A stretch of DNA of 64,000 nt from NCBI GenBank assembly GCA_963710615.1, contig CAVQBF010000002.1, forward strand, positions 372,001 to 436,000. Direction: 5' to 3'. This document shows positions 8,638 through 17,273 of the stretch, piece after piece. Under the pieces are notes generated by a model. It was given only the letters and a program-made list of their open reading frames with translations, was not told where the DNA came from and made no database searches. Made by a program: the position numbers and the translations under genes. Source of the DNA: GCA-2746605 sp963710615 (GTDB taxonomy: Bacteria; Bacteroidota; Ignavibacteria; Ignavibacteriales; Melioribacteraceae). The first letter of the stretch is position 1; every line of letters begins with the position of its first letter.

Positions 8638-9019
8638 ATGAAATCTCTTTTGTTAGTCATTAATGAGGAATACTTATCGAAAGGTATTGCCCTAGCCTTG
8701 ATGGATCATTTTCAAAGTATACATACAACGAAAAATCCTTATGAGGCAATTGAGATACTAAGTAAAGATAATATTGATACCGTAATCACCGAATTAAATT
8801 TTAGCACAATTGAAGCCAAAATCTATGTAAAGAAAATGATGGAAGTAATAAATAAGAAATGCAATTTAATAATAATTAAAGACGCCCCATTTAGAACTGG
8901 ATGAAGTAATTACTACTCCAAATTTCATTATACAACAAAAACCAATCTCCATACAGAATATATTAGGTGTAATAAAAACAATAAATGAAAAATCAATTCA
9001 AAAAAATAAGGGAGAATGA
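8638..9019 (+). CDS. Degenerate receiver-like protein (one frameshift)
   Basis: A protein of ~126 residues with the alternating strand-helix pattern of a CheY-like receiver: MKSLLLVINEEYLSKGIALALMDHF, then AIEILSKDNIDTVITELNF. The acidic pair after strand 1 is replaced by NEE, and the phosphoacceptor position reads TELN, so phosphorylation is doubtful. The written frame stops at 8904. Shifting one base near 8893 gives ELDEVITTPNFIIQQKPISIQNILGVIKTINE, the K-P and last helix of a receiver, with TGA at 9017-9019. It is the first gene after the sigma-54 promoter. It may be a pseudo-receiver adaptor; the function is unknown. Confidence 0.6.
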
Positions 9020-9021
9020 AT

Positions 9022-10423
9022 ATGAAAAAATTAACCATTTCTGTTAGTATGCTTTTAATGGTATTCTGTTCTACGACAATTACTGCTCAAAATATTTCTG
9101 ATCATTTAACTGTCCAGCAGAAAGAAGCATTTACCAAAATCATTAAACAGCAGAATCCCAAATTGTACAACAAAATATTTAATTCTGATGAACAGATCGA
9201 AAATAACAATACGCGTGTAACAAAAATAGCTAATGCTGAAGAAGGCGGAATAACCCAAACCTTAGTTGAGGAATGGATAAGTAATGCTTGGTGAAAAACA
9301 TTATGGACATTTACATTTGAATTCGGCAGTAATACTTCTACAACATTACAGCAGGATTGGGAAAATAATGAATGGGTAAATAAATATTTTGATACAACTA
9401 CTATGGACAACAATCAAAATCCTATTGAAAATGTTAGTCAAAAGTGGGAGAATAATGAATGGGTAAATGACTATAAAATACATGATGCAGTATAATGATA
9501 ACAATGATATGACTGAAATGATATATGCAAGATTGGAATGATACTACAGAAACTTGGGTTAATCAGATGAGAATGACATACACTTTAGATAACAATTACA
9601 ATGTTATTGAGGATTTGACGGAGTTTTGGGAAAATGATAATTGGGAAGGATTTCAAAAAGGATACTCATACATATAATTCAAAAATCAAATTGAATAACT
9701 TCACTTACCAAATGTGGTTCGATCCAGAGTGGATGGATTGGGGCAAAATATACTTACACTTATAATGCAAAAGATCTTTTGATTGATGAATTACATGAAA
9801 ATCTTAATTTTATGACACAAACGACTTGCAACTTCTGCACATTGGACTTATGAATATAATGATCAAGATCAAGAAATAGTAAGGTTTATTGAAGAGTTCG
9901 ATATGTTTACTTCTGCAAGAACAAGTTATATCGAAAGTATCTACTTCATACACTGGTGAATTTGTTGCTGAAGAAATTACCCAAGAGTGGGCTGGATCAG
10001 ATTGGGAAAATGAAGAAAAAGAAACTTATACTTATGAAGATGATCAATTAACGGTTGTTCTAAATCAGATTTGGGAGAATAATGATTGGGTTAATGAACG
10101 AAAGATGGACATATACTTATGGAGGAGCAATTGATGTAGCTTCACAATCAGAAATCCCAATAGAATTTGCACTTAATCAGAATTATCCGAATCCTTTCAA
10201 TCCAACCACAACAATATCATTTACTATTTCAAAATCGAGCAATGTAAATCTGCAAATATTTGATGTTCTTGGAAATAAGATAAATACAATTATAAATGAA
10301 CAACTTACTCCAGGTTACTACAAAGCAAATTTTGATGCATCTAATTTATCTAGTGGAATTTATTTCTATAAGTTGGAAACTGATTATGTGACGATAACTA
10401 AAAAATGTTTACTAATTAAATAA
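9022..10423 (+). pseudogene. T9SS-exported repeat protein, multiply frameshifted
   Basis: A secreted protein in pieces. It opens with a signal peptide (MKKLTISVSMLLMVFCSTTITAQ). A GGGAG-type ribosome site seven bases before 9022 favours that ATG over 9016. The body holds degenerate repeats of the type W-E-N-N-x-W-V-N-x-x-x-x-x-Y-T-Y-D, seen in different frames at 9346-9470, 9550-9650, 9980-10060 and 10070-10110. It ends in a type IX sorting domain: NQNYPNPFNPTTTISF, VFDVLGN-like strand, SSGIYFYKL, terminal KK-x-LLIK. Stops or shifts occur near 9292, 9486, 9530, 9675, 9760, 9830, 9900 and 10103, roughly eight in 1.4 kb. Either a decaying gene or an error-prone repeat region. Confidence 0.7.
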
Positions 10424-10435
10424 AGGAAAATAGAA

Positions 10436-11152
10436 ATGATTAAGAAAATATTTATTGTCTTTATTTCCTTGTTCATTAGTCTAGTAATTATTTCTTGCTC
10501 AGATGATGATAGTAATCCAACTGGACCTGAAGGAAATCAAGCAAAGGAACTCTCACTCAAAGAAATTCAGCCACCGGCAGCAATGCAGCAGTCAAGTAAT
10601 CCACATGCGCAGGCAGCTGTAATGTGGCTTAACCTTGCAAATAGCTTTAAATCTTATAGTGCATTTTATACACCGCAAGATAATTTAAATAAACTGTTTA
10701 AGACAAATGACGAATGGACCAGCACGTGGATGGTAGATGCTCTCCAAATAACTATGGATTACTTTGAAGATGCACTTAGCTATGGCTGGCAAATATTTCT
10801 TAATGGTACTGACGGGGAGTTTACTTATGCTGATTGGTTATATATGGAAGCTGAACAGAATATTGATGATAGTTATGGTCAGTTAAAGGTTTATAAACCT
10901 GTAACTACTGAAGTAGCTATGCAATGGGACTGGTCAACTGCAGCCAGTTCAGGAATTTATTATTTTAACTTATTTATATTAGATAACACTAATGAAAAAC
11001 TGGAAATTGTATCAAATCCTGATAATTCAGGGGAGATAAGTTATTATTCAGATCAAATTTTACAAACTAAAATAAGTTGGACAAATGCAGGGACTGGCTA
11101 CTTTTGGGAATATGATGAAAGTGGTAATGTAACTGATGAAGGTCCTTTTTAG
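10436..11152 (+). CDS. Uncharacterised lipoprotein
   Basis: A 238-aa lipoprotein: MIKKIFIVFISLFISLVIISCSDDDSNPTGPEG has a hydrophobic signal and an I-S-C lipobox with an acidic, unstructured linker. The mature part is rich in aromatic residues (AVMWLNLANSFKSYSAFYTPQD, YADWLYMEAEQN). The last ~80 residues look like a beta-rich domain (YFNLFILDNTNEKLEIV, YFWEYDESGNVTDEG). AAAGGA ends eight bases before the ATG. It follows the T9SS fragment by 12 bases and is likely in the sigma-54-driven operon. I recognise no family. Confidence 0.7.
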   Translation: MIKKIFIVFISLFISLVIISCSDDDSNPTGPEGNQAKELSLKEIQPPAAMQQSSNPHAQAAVMWLNLANSFKSYSAFYTPQDNLNKLFKTNDEWTSTWMVDALQITMDYFEDALSYGWQIFLNGTDGEFTYADWLYMEAEQNIDDSYGQLKVYKPVTTEVAMQWDWSTAASSGIYYFNLFILDNTNEKLEIVSNPDNSGEISYYSDQILQTKISWTNAGTGYFWEYDESGNVTDEGPF

Positions 11153-11228
11153 GTTTAAATGAATTGGTGATAATTCATTCATTCTATTTTTTTATATTTG
11201 TGCATCATTAAATTTAAAAGAGTTATTA

Positions 11229-11774
11229 ATGATCCACAGATTTATTTTTATTATCCTTTTTTTATTTTCTTACAACTTATTTGGACAATTTGAAGGCAAT
11301 AAACATATTGTCGGTCCTTCTTTTGGATTTTCATTCCTTGGTTCTTCATTTCAAATTGGAGCAAATCACGAATATGGAATAAATTTAGTTGATATGGGTA
11401 TTGATGGAGCTGGTAAAATTGGCATTGGCGGAATTTTTAGATATTGGAATTATTCCGAAGAAACAGTAAATGTTAATAGAGATTACACGGATATTCTAGC
11501 CGGTCTTCAAACAAATTATCATTTTTATATGCCTAATGATAAAGTAGATCCTTGGATTGGCTTGATATTAGCTTATGATTTCGGATACCAAGATGTTGAA
11601 ATTAAAAATATTGGCTTTAAGGTTGATGATGAATCATACGGCGGTTTTTGGATCGGTGCTCAAGCTGGGTCAAGGTATTGGATAAATAATAATTTGGCTC
11701 TTAATCTCAGAATTGGTTTTGGTATTGAGAGTTACGGGTTCTTAGATTTCGGGTTTGATTACCAAATTCATTAA
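11229..11774 (+). CDS. Small outer-membrane beta-barrel-like protein
   Basis: A 181-aa exported protein. The signal peptide MIHRFIFIILFLFSYNLFGQ is followed by alternating polar and aromatic strands with glycine turns (GPSFGFSFLGSSFQIGANHEYGI, GGFWIGAQAGSRYWINNNLALNLRIGFGI, terminal FGFDYQI). This fits an 8-stranded OmpW/OmpX-sized barrel. A possible -7 box TATATTTG lies at 11193-11200. It could be read with the upstream lipoprotein or on its own. Substrate and role unknown. Confidence 0.6.
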   Translation: MIHRFIFIILFLFSYNLFGQFEGNKHIVGPSFGFSFLGSSFQIGANHEYGINLVDMGIDGAGKIGIGGIFRYWNYSEETVNVNRDYTDILAGLQTNYHFYMPNDKVDPWIGLILAYDFGYQDVEIKNIGFKVDDESYGGFWIGAQAGSRYWINNNLALNLRIGFGIESYGFLDFGFDYQIH

Positions 11775-11789
11775 AATAAATTGGGGAGC

Positions 11790-11840
11790 AAGAACGGTTA
11801 CTCAACAAAGTAAAACTTTGGTTGTTGAATAACCGTTCTT
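11790..11840. terminator. Bidirectional terminator between convergent genes
   Basis: 19-nt arms at 11790-11808 and 11822-11840 pair with only one G-U, and further pairing (AAAG/CTTT) extends inward. It sits between the + strand barrel gene and the - strand HEAT gene. Confidence 0.7.
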
Positions 11841-11850
11841 TGAAATTGTT

Positions 11851-12324
11851 TTACTTTGCAAACTGACTTAGTTTTATTCCTTTATACTCAATGTTCAAGT
11901 CAGCAATATCAAAGGGTTCAACTATTACTTTACCCTCAATGTTTTCAAAAAGATAATTTTTGTAAAAAATATCGCATAACCTTTTTACTCTCTCACTATC
12001 ATCAAATTTTATTCTTTGTTTAACAGCAAACATTCCTCTTTCAGATTTGATTTTACAAAGTGAAAGTGCGGCAATTAGTTTTTCTTCGTCTGTCGTATTA
12101 CCTTTGAGTATTTTCATTAAAGGAATAACTGCGCGTTCAGATTTCATTTCCCCTAAGAAATAAGCCGCGCTTACCTTTAAGCCCAAATTATCCGTTTGTA
12201 ATCCTACAAGTAGATTGTCTTCAATGGTCTTGTATTTTTCTTCAAGATTTTTATTTCCGGCAAAGATTGATACCGAAAAAATTATCATTAGTACAAGAAC
12301 ATATTTTATTTTATTACGTGTCAT
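11851..12324 (-). CDS. Exported HEAT-repeat protein
   Basis: A 157-aa protein. The signal peptide KIKYVLVLMIIFSVSIFAG is followed by HEAT-like helical repeats: LLVGLQTDNLGLKVSAAYFLGEMKSERAVIPLMKIL and EEKLIAALSLCKIKSERGMFAVKQRI. The ATG at 12322-12324 is preferred to the ATG at 12334-12336 because GGAGG (between them) makes a strong ribosome site for it. Probably a periplasmic scaffold or interaction protein. No operon partner. Confidence 0.7.
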   Translation of the reverse strand: MTRNKIKYVLVLMIIFSVSIFAGNKNLEEKYKTIEDNLLVGLQTDNLGLKVSAAYFLGEMKSERAVIPLMKILKGNTTDEEKLIAALSLCKIKSERGMFAVKQRIKFDDSERVKRLCDIFYKNYLFENIEGKVIVEPFDIADLNIEYKGIKLSQFAK

Positions 12325-12720
12325 GTTAACCTCCAAAGATTATTTTCTTTTTGGTCTCTCATGCCTTAGGACGATTACATTATGGAAAAGTTTTAAAGAG
12401 AAAAATTTTTACCTAACTGAGGTCGCCTCCATAAAAATGAATCTATCTGCCTTCTGATCTTATTTAACTAAAAGAATTTATTCTTCCTCTGGGAAATTTA
12501 CCTTACTGATCAATTCTAAGACAAGTTCCTTATTGATTAGATTATTACAAATTTTTAAACGACCCAGCAATTCAACAATAAATTTTAGTATTTATGATGA
12601 ATAATAAAAATTTGCCAAAAAAATTAAAAAGGTATTAAAAGCATATAAACTTTTTTAGTAATGTCCCGATAATTTGATCAAAAGATAAAGCATCTTATAA
12701 TAAACATGAAAGGAAATATT
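12325..12720. other. Intergenic region, no supported gene
   Basis: About 400 bp of AT-rich sequence. A short frame on the + strand (12215-12457) overlaps the start of the HEAT gene and has no coding character. Nothing else is recognised apart from the ribosome binding site of the next small gene. Confidence 0.5.
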
Positions 12721-12912
12721 ATGAGCATCTTCATGCTAGAAAGGAGGAGGCAAATTGAGGGATTATATAGGCAACTGGAACTTGTAAGAAAAAAACAGAA
12801 AAACCTATTAGTCTCTGATACCGAGTATTTAACAGTAGACAATATCCATCTTCTAGAAATAGAGGAGGAAACACTACTTAGTAGAATATTAAAGTTAAAA
12901 GCTACTGGTTAG
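12721..12912 (+). CDS. Small charged helical protein (63 aa), unknown
   Basis: MSIFMLERRRQIEGLYRQLE opens a protein predicted to be two helices: one basic and glutamine-rich (residues ~5-27) and one with leucine heptads (LLEIEEETLLSRILKLKATG). AAAGGA at 12709-12714 is a well-placed ribosome site for the ATG at 12721, which is why this start is chosen over 12706. A strong terminator follows 50 bp downstream, supporting a real transcription unit. I recognise no family. Confidence 0.5.
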   Translation: MSIFMLERRRQIEGLYRQLELVRKKQKNLLVSDTEYLTVDNIHLLEIEEETLLSRILKLKATG

Positions 12913-12961
12913 GCTTAAGAAATAGTTAATAAAAAATGATAGTGAGACAAAACCTCAATAA

Positions 12962-12992
12962 AAAAGCCCGAAATAAAATTTTCCGGGCTTTT
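12962..12992. terminator. Rho-independent terminator
   Basis: AAAAGCCCG at 12962-12970 and CGGGCTTTT at 12984-12992 form a perfect 9-bp stem with T-rich flanks on both strands. It can end the small + strand gene and, on the other strand, the tRNA-Thr transcript. Confidence 0.75.
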
Positions 12993-13001
12993 CTTATATT
13001 G

Positions 13002-13074
13002 AGCTGGTGATGGGACTCGAACCCGCAACCTGCTGATTACAAATCAGCTGCTCTGCCAATTGAGCTACACCAGC
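13002..13074 (-). tRNA. tRNA-Thr (anticodon UGU)
   Basis: On the - strand the acceptor GCTGGTG pairs with CACCAGC. The D arm TAGCTCAATTGGCAGAGCA is normal. The anticodon arm has stem GCTGA/TCAGC and loop TTTGTAA, giving anticodon TGT (codon ACA). The T arm GCGGG-TTCGAGT-CCCAT has one C-A mismatch. CCA is not encoded. Confidence 0.93.
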
Positions 13075-13161
13075 ATTTTTTTGAAGATTCAAATCTAATA
13101 CTTTTTGTAATTCGATGCAATATGTTAAATTATATTTCTTAAAATATTTTATTGGAAGAAA

Positions 13162-13911
13162 TTGAATAAATCAGAGTTACAACTCCTCGGCAAACTAAGT
13201 CAAAAAAAATATAGAGATTCCCAACAAAAATTTATTGTGGAAGGGAAAAGACTGGTTAAGGAAGGTCTTAATAGTGATTTTAAGTATGATAATATAATTG
13301 TTACAAATGATTTTATTAAAAAGGAAGCAGAATATTTAAAACTCCTTAAAATAGAAAGAGATGAATTAGAAATTATTTCAAATCAAGAATATAGTAAAAT
13401 AACTTCCACAAAAAATCCTCAAGGAATTGCTGCAGTTTTTTTAATCCCACCAAAGTTAAGGGAGATCAAAGATGACCGTTTGATTATTTGCTTAGAGAAT
13501 ATTTCCGATCCGGGAAACGTTGGTACAATTTTAAGATCTTGTGATTGGTTTGGAATAAAATCGGTATTGCTAAGTAGGGATTGTGCGGATATTTACAATC
13601 CAAAAGTTTTAAGAGCAAGTATGGGTGCTGTTTTCAACTTATCAATTATTGATGAAGTTAATTTATATGACGAGCTTGATCGATTAAAAGAACGGTCTTA
13701 TAAACTGTATTATGCAGATATGAGGGGAATTGATTACAAAAATGTTAAAAGTAATGAAAAAAAAGTAATCACATTCTGCAATGAGGCTTTTGGTCCATCC
13801 GATATTTTAAGGAATATAAGTCACACTGCAATAACAATTCCAAAGAAAGGCAGTATAGATTCACTAAATGTATCTGCGGCAGCTGCAGTTATCCTTTCTC
13901 AACTATCTTGA
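13162..13911 (+). CDS. TrmH/SpoU-family RNA 2'-O-ribose methyltransferase
   Basis: A 249-aa SPOUT methyltransferase using S-adenosylmethionine, most likely on 23S rRNA or tRNA. An N-terminal substrate-binding domain (SQKKYRDSQQKFIVEGKRLVKEGL, ~1-95) precedes the knotted catalytic domain. Its motif 1 is ENISDPGNVGTILRSCDWFGI, motif 2 is in VITFCNEAFGPSDIL, and motif 3 is ITIPKKGSIDSLNVSAAAAVILSQL. The start is TTG with GGAAG upstream. The exact target (RlmB-like or other) cannot be told from motifs. It converges on the DinB gene. Confidence 0.88.
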   Translation: MNKSELQLLGKLSQKKYRDSQQKFIVEGKRLVKEGLNSDFKYDNIIVTNDFIKKEAEYLKLLKIERDELEIISNQEYSKITSTKNPQGIAAVFLIPPKLREIKDDRLIICLENISDPGNVGTILRSCDWFGIKSVLLSRDCADIYNPKVLRASMGAVFNLSIIDEVNLYDELDRLKERSYKLYYADMRGIDYKNVKSNEKKVITFCNEAFGPSDILRNISHTAITIPKKGSIDSLNVSAAAAVILSQLS

Positions 13912-13916
13912 CTGAC

Positions 13917-14372
13917 TTAACAATAGTAAATAAAATCTATTGAAACCGGTTCAATATCATTCATTCTGAATATTTGGTTTATCTGTCCCCTGTGATAAGT
14001 TGAGTGATTTACAACATGTTGGAAAATATCCTGTAAGGTTCTTTCCTGAGGTTTGCTTTCTAAATTTTTGTACTTACAAATAGTGTTCAATTTTGACTCT
14101 TCCAACTTAGAAATAAATTTTATCCACTCTTTATAATTCTTCATTGAAAGTACTTCTAATTCTTGAATTGAAAAAACATCCCATAAAAAAATATTATAAC
14201 TTTTGGTTCTTTTAACTCTTTCTAACCAAGTTTCTTGTGAAGAAATTATATGGCTAAAAATTCTAAAAGGATCTTGATCAGTGAATTGGCAATTAACCTC
14301 GTGCAGTCTATTAATTACTTTATCATTTGCCCAATTGTTGTATTCAAACAAATCTAGGAAATATTTTTTCAT
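13917..14372 (-). CDS. DinB/DUF664-family protein
   Basis: A four-helix-bundle protein with three metal-binding histidines. FDLFEYNNWANDKVINRL is the DinB N-terminal helix, SHIISSQETWLERV carries the first His, and LQDIFQHVVNHSTYHRGQINQIFR carries the other two in the usual H-x3-H spacing. These proteins are often metal-dependent thiol transferases, and in bacillithiol organisms some (BstA) use bacillithiol, which would fit BshA and YpdA here; that link is inference. The ATG at 14370-14372 is used; a TTG lies three codons upstream. Confidence 0.8.
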   Translation of the reverse strand: MKKYFLDLFEYNNWANDKVINRLHEVNCQFTDQDPFRIFSHIISSQETWLERVKRTKSYNIFLWDVFSIQELEVLSMKNYKEWIKFISKLEESKLNTICKYKNLESKPQERTLQDIFQHVVNHSTYHRGQINQIFRMNDIEPVSIDFIYYC

Positions 14373-14409
14373 CCTATTCAAAATTTACAAAGCAACTTAT
14401 ATTGATTAT

Positions 14410-17244
14410 CTATCTAAGTAATATCATTTTTTTTGTTTCTGTAAAATTACCAGTTGAAAGTGAATAGAAATAAATTCCGGAACTTAAATCACTGGCATTA
14501 AAATTTACTGAGTAATTACCAGGAGTTTGTTTTTCATTAACTAAAGTTTTTAATTCGCGTCCCAAGACATCATATACTTTTAGAATAACACTCTGTACTT
14601 CGTTATTATTCAGTGCTGTCTGTGGAATACTATACCGAATTTTAGTGGCTGGGTTAAATGGATTTGGATAATTCTGCAATAGTTCATATTTGTCAGGGAT
14701 TTTAATTTCATCCGTATTCACATCAGTTAAAATGTTTGGTTCCGGAGTTGGTAGTTTAACAGTTGTGTAAATATGGAACTCACCCGGTTTTAACGGTATT
14801 AAAATTTGAGTATCAGTAACTTCAATACTGTCGCCACTGAAATAGTTGTACCAAGTACCGGCATTTTGGAAACTCGGACTGATTGATTTTTCAACAATAT
14901 CAAAATTACCGATAATTACTGCATTCATTGTTTCGTGCGAAAGTTGAATTCTTTTTAGTTCAGAACTTACATCCAACGCAAAGTTTGTTGTAGAAAAAAC
15001 TTCGTAATTATTTTTAAGAAAATTAAGTGCTGAAAAAGTTTTGTAAAGATTTCTTCTATTTATGTTATCTAAATAATCCCATCGAATTGGTTTATTACCA
15101 ACTCTATCATTGAAATTAATACTATAATCGTAACCGAGTTCTCCAAACTGCCAAATCATTTTTGGTCCGGGAACAGTGATAAAAAATGCTGCAGCCAGTT
15201 TAATTCTATTTAATGCTGTATTTAATTCAGTAATATTATAACTGCCAGAAGAATTACCATATAGCAGGTTTTTATACATTAATCTTTCTTCATCATGACT
15301 TTCCATATAACCAACCATATGTGGTTTATTCCATCCTCGAGATTTATAAGAGATACCACTTAAATCCGATTTATTACCATCGTTATATCCCATTGTAGCT
15401 TCATTATAATAATTATTTAAATTCCCCCAGATCATCATTCCGTAGTCTGAAAGCACTTGTTCTTCACTATTTGGAGCAAAGTGTTCCAGTATTACATATG
15501 CTGAAGAATCTACTTCCCAAATATTATCTGCCATTCTCTTCAAGATATTAATTCTGCTTTGATCAAAACTTCCACCATCACCTGGTGTATTTGTAAAGCC
15601 TTTTGTAAAATCGAATCTAAAACCATCAAAATTATATTCTTCGAGCCAGTATTTATTTATTCTATCAACTAATTGTTTTGTTTGTTCACTTTCATGATTG
15701 AAATCATAACCCCAAGAAAAAACCGGATTCGGACTTATTACATTATACCAAGGATTCTCTTCAGTTGGAGGACCAAAATCTCCTGATGAATATAAGCGGA
15801 CAAATGACGATCTTCCGTATGAGTGATTTAATACAATATCCAATATCACTGCAATATCTCTTTTATGGCATTCATCAATAAATCGCTTTAGATCATTTTT
15901 AGGACCATAATATTTATCCGGCGCAAAATAAAAAGATGGATTATAACCCCAGCTTTCATTTCCTTCAAATTCATTAACCGGCATTAGTTCAATGGCATTT
16001 ATACCTAAATTATTCAAATAATCTAAAGTATCAATTAAAGTTTTGTAATCGTGCTCTGCAACAAAATCTCTAATCAAAAGCTCATAAATAATCAGATTTT
16101 CTTTTTTTGGTTTAACATAATCTACAGATTCCCATTCAAAATCTGGTTGCCCGGTTTCGAAAACAGAAACTGAGAAAAATGTTTTACCAGTTGGGTAAGG
16201 TATCAAATTTGGATAGGTAGCATCTGTTATAAAACTATCTTCTTGTTCAAGAATTTTATCTGAATAAGGATCAGCAATTCTTAATTTTCCATCGACAAGA
16301 TATTGAAAACGATATTCAACATTGGGAGTTAGATTATTAAGAGTAATCCAAAAGATTGAACTATCTGGAGTTAACTTAAAGTAATATTTATCGTCAAACA
16401 GCCATGATGGAGGTGCGGTCTGATCGAATTCCCAATTATTGAAATCTCCAATTGTGTAAACAAATTTTTTATTAGGGGCATAAAGTGCAAGAGTGACAGT
16501 ATTATTATCAATATAGTTTATACCAGGAATTATTCCGGCCGGCAGCTCTTCAATAATTAAATTATCTCTTATAATGAAACTAACGGAATCTTTAAAGATA
16601 TTCTCATTACCATATGCATGATATTTTAGCCATTGTCTTCCAGACTCAGCTGCCAAAAAAGAGAAAGATAATGTGTCATCGGTTGTTTGTGAGATTAATA
16701 CATTATCTAAATATACTCTAAGACTATCGGCACCATTTGTTACTGCGGTAATATCAATTCTCTGATTGGGTAGTGGATAAAAATCTATCGAATCAATATC
16801 TAATAACTTTATATTGAAGCCATCATCATAAATTGCAATAAATAAATCCTCTGATTGTTTAGATGCATCTGCACTTCGTAATACTAAATTGATTGAAATA
16901 ATATGCTCTGCTGTATTTGTAATTCCATAAAATGCTCTTGGATTATCAATGATAAGTTGATATAAATCAGTTCCAATGCGCGTTAATGATGGCTGAGTTG
17001 TGTTGTCTCCCCAGGATTCGATAACATACTGCCAAGAACTGCTATTCAAATTAGTATAAATTCCGGTGTGAGCATAAAGGGTTCCTGTATAACCGACTAA
17101 GTTTACAGCTCTACCAGTCATTTGTGTGATATCAAATATTATTTCAATTGGATTATTCTCAGTTGGGAACTCAGGGTTTGTCACAATTGCCTGCCCAAAC
17201 AAAATTGAAGGTATAAGAATTAAGTAGGATAAAAGTCTTCGCAT
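14410..17244 (-). CDS. T9SS-exported GH13 alpha-amylase-family glycosidase
   Basis: A 944-aa secreted starch- or glycogen-active enzyme. After the signal peptide (LLSYLILIPSILFGQ) come beta domains, including a glycogen-binding/E-set-like module (KKFVYTIGDFNNWEF, ~255-345). The catalytic barrel spans ~385-760. Its conserved regions are DIVLNHSYG (~468), GFRFDFTKGF with the nucleophile Asp (~541), VILEHFAP with the acid/base Glu (~582) and YMESHDEER (~645). The last ~85 residues are a type IX sorting domain (LLQNYPNPFNPATKIRY ... SSGIYFYSL ... KKMILLR). It lies just downstream of the plug-type outer-membrane gene and may share its transcript. Confidence 0.93.
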   Translation of the reverse strand: MRRLLSYLILIPSILFGQAIVTNPEFPTENNPIEIIFDITQMTGRAVNLVGYTGTLYAHTGIYTNLNSSSWQYVIESWGDNTTQPSLTRIGTDLYQLIIDNPRAFYGITNTAEHIISINLVLRSADASKQSEDLFIAIYDDGFNIKLLDIDSIDFYPLPNQRIDITAVTNGADSLRVYLDNVLISQTTDDTLSFSFLAAESGRQWLKYHAYGNENIFKDSVSFIIRDNLIIEELPAGIIPGINYIDNNTVTLALYAPNKKFVYTIGDFNNWEFDQTAPPSWLFDDKYYFKLTPDSSIFWITLNNLTPNVEYRFQYLVDGKLRIADPYSDKILEQEDSFITDATYPNLIPYPTGKTFFSVSVFETGQPDFEWESVDYVKPKKENLIIYELLIRDFVAEHDYKTLIDTLDYLNNLGINAIELMPVNEFEGNESWGYNPSFYFAPDKYYGPKNDLKRFIDECHKRDIAVILDIVLNHSYGRSSFVRLYSSGDFGPPTEENPWYNVISPNPVFSWGYDFNHESEQTKQLVDRINKYWLEEYNFDGFRFDFTKGFTNTPGDGGSFDQSRINILKRMADNIWEVDSSAYVILEHFAPNSEEQVLSDYGMMIWGNLNNYYNEATMGYNDGNKSDLSGISYKSRGWNKPHMVGYMESHDEERLMYKNLLYGNSSGSYNITELNTALNRIKLAAAFFITVPGPKMIWQFGELGYDYSINFNDRVGNKPIRWDYLDNINRRNLYKTFSALNFLKNNYEVFSTTNFALDVSSELKRIQLSHETMNAVIIGNFDIVEKSISPSFQNAGTWYNYFSGDSIEVTDTQILIPLKPGEFHIYTTVKLPTPEPNILTDVNTDEIKIPDKYELLQNYPNPFNPATKIRYSIPQTALNNNEVQSVILKVYDVLGRELKTLVNEKQTPGNYSVNFNASDLSSGIYFYSLSTGNFTETKKMILLR

Positions 17245-17273
17245 AATTTTCTCTTTTGGTTATGTAAAACTAA

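Noticed and set aside
9289..9294. In-frame TGA at 9292 read as selenocysteine
   Set aside because: The region has many other frame breaks and the codon lies in a W-V-N repeat, where a lost base explains it better.
12215..12457. 80-codon + strand frame
   Set aside because: Opposes the 5' end of the HEAT gene, which has a signal peptide and GGAGG; no coding character.
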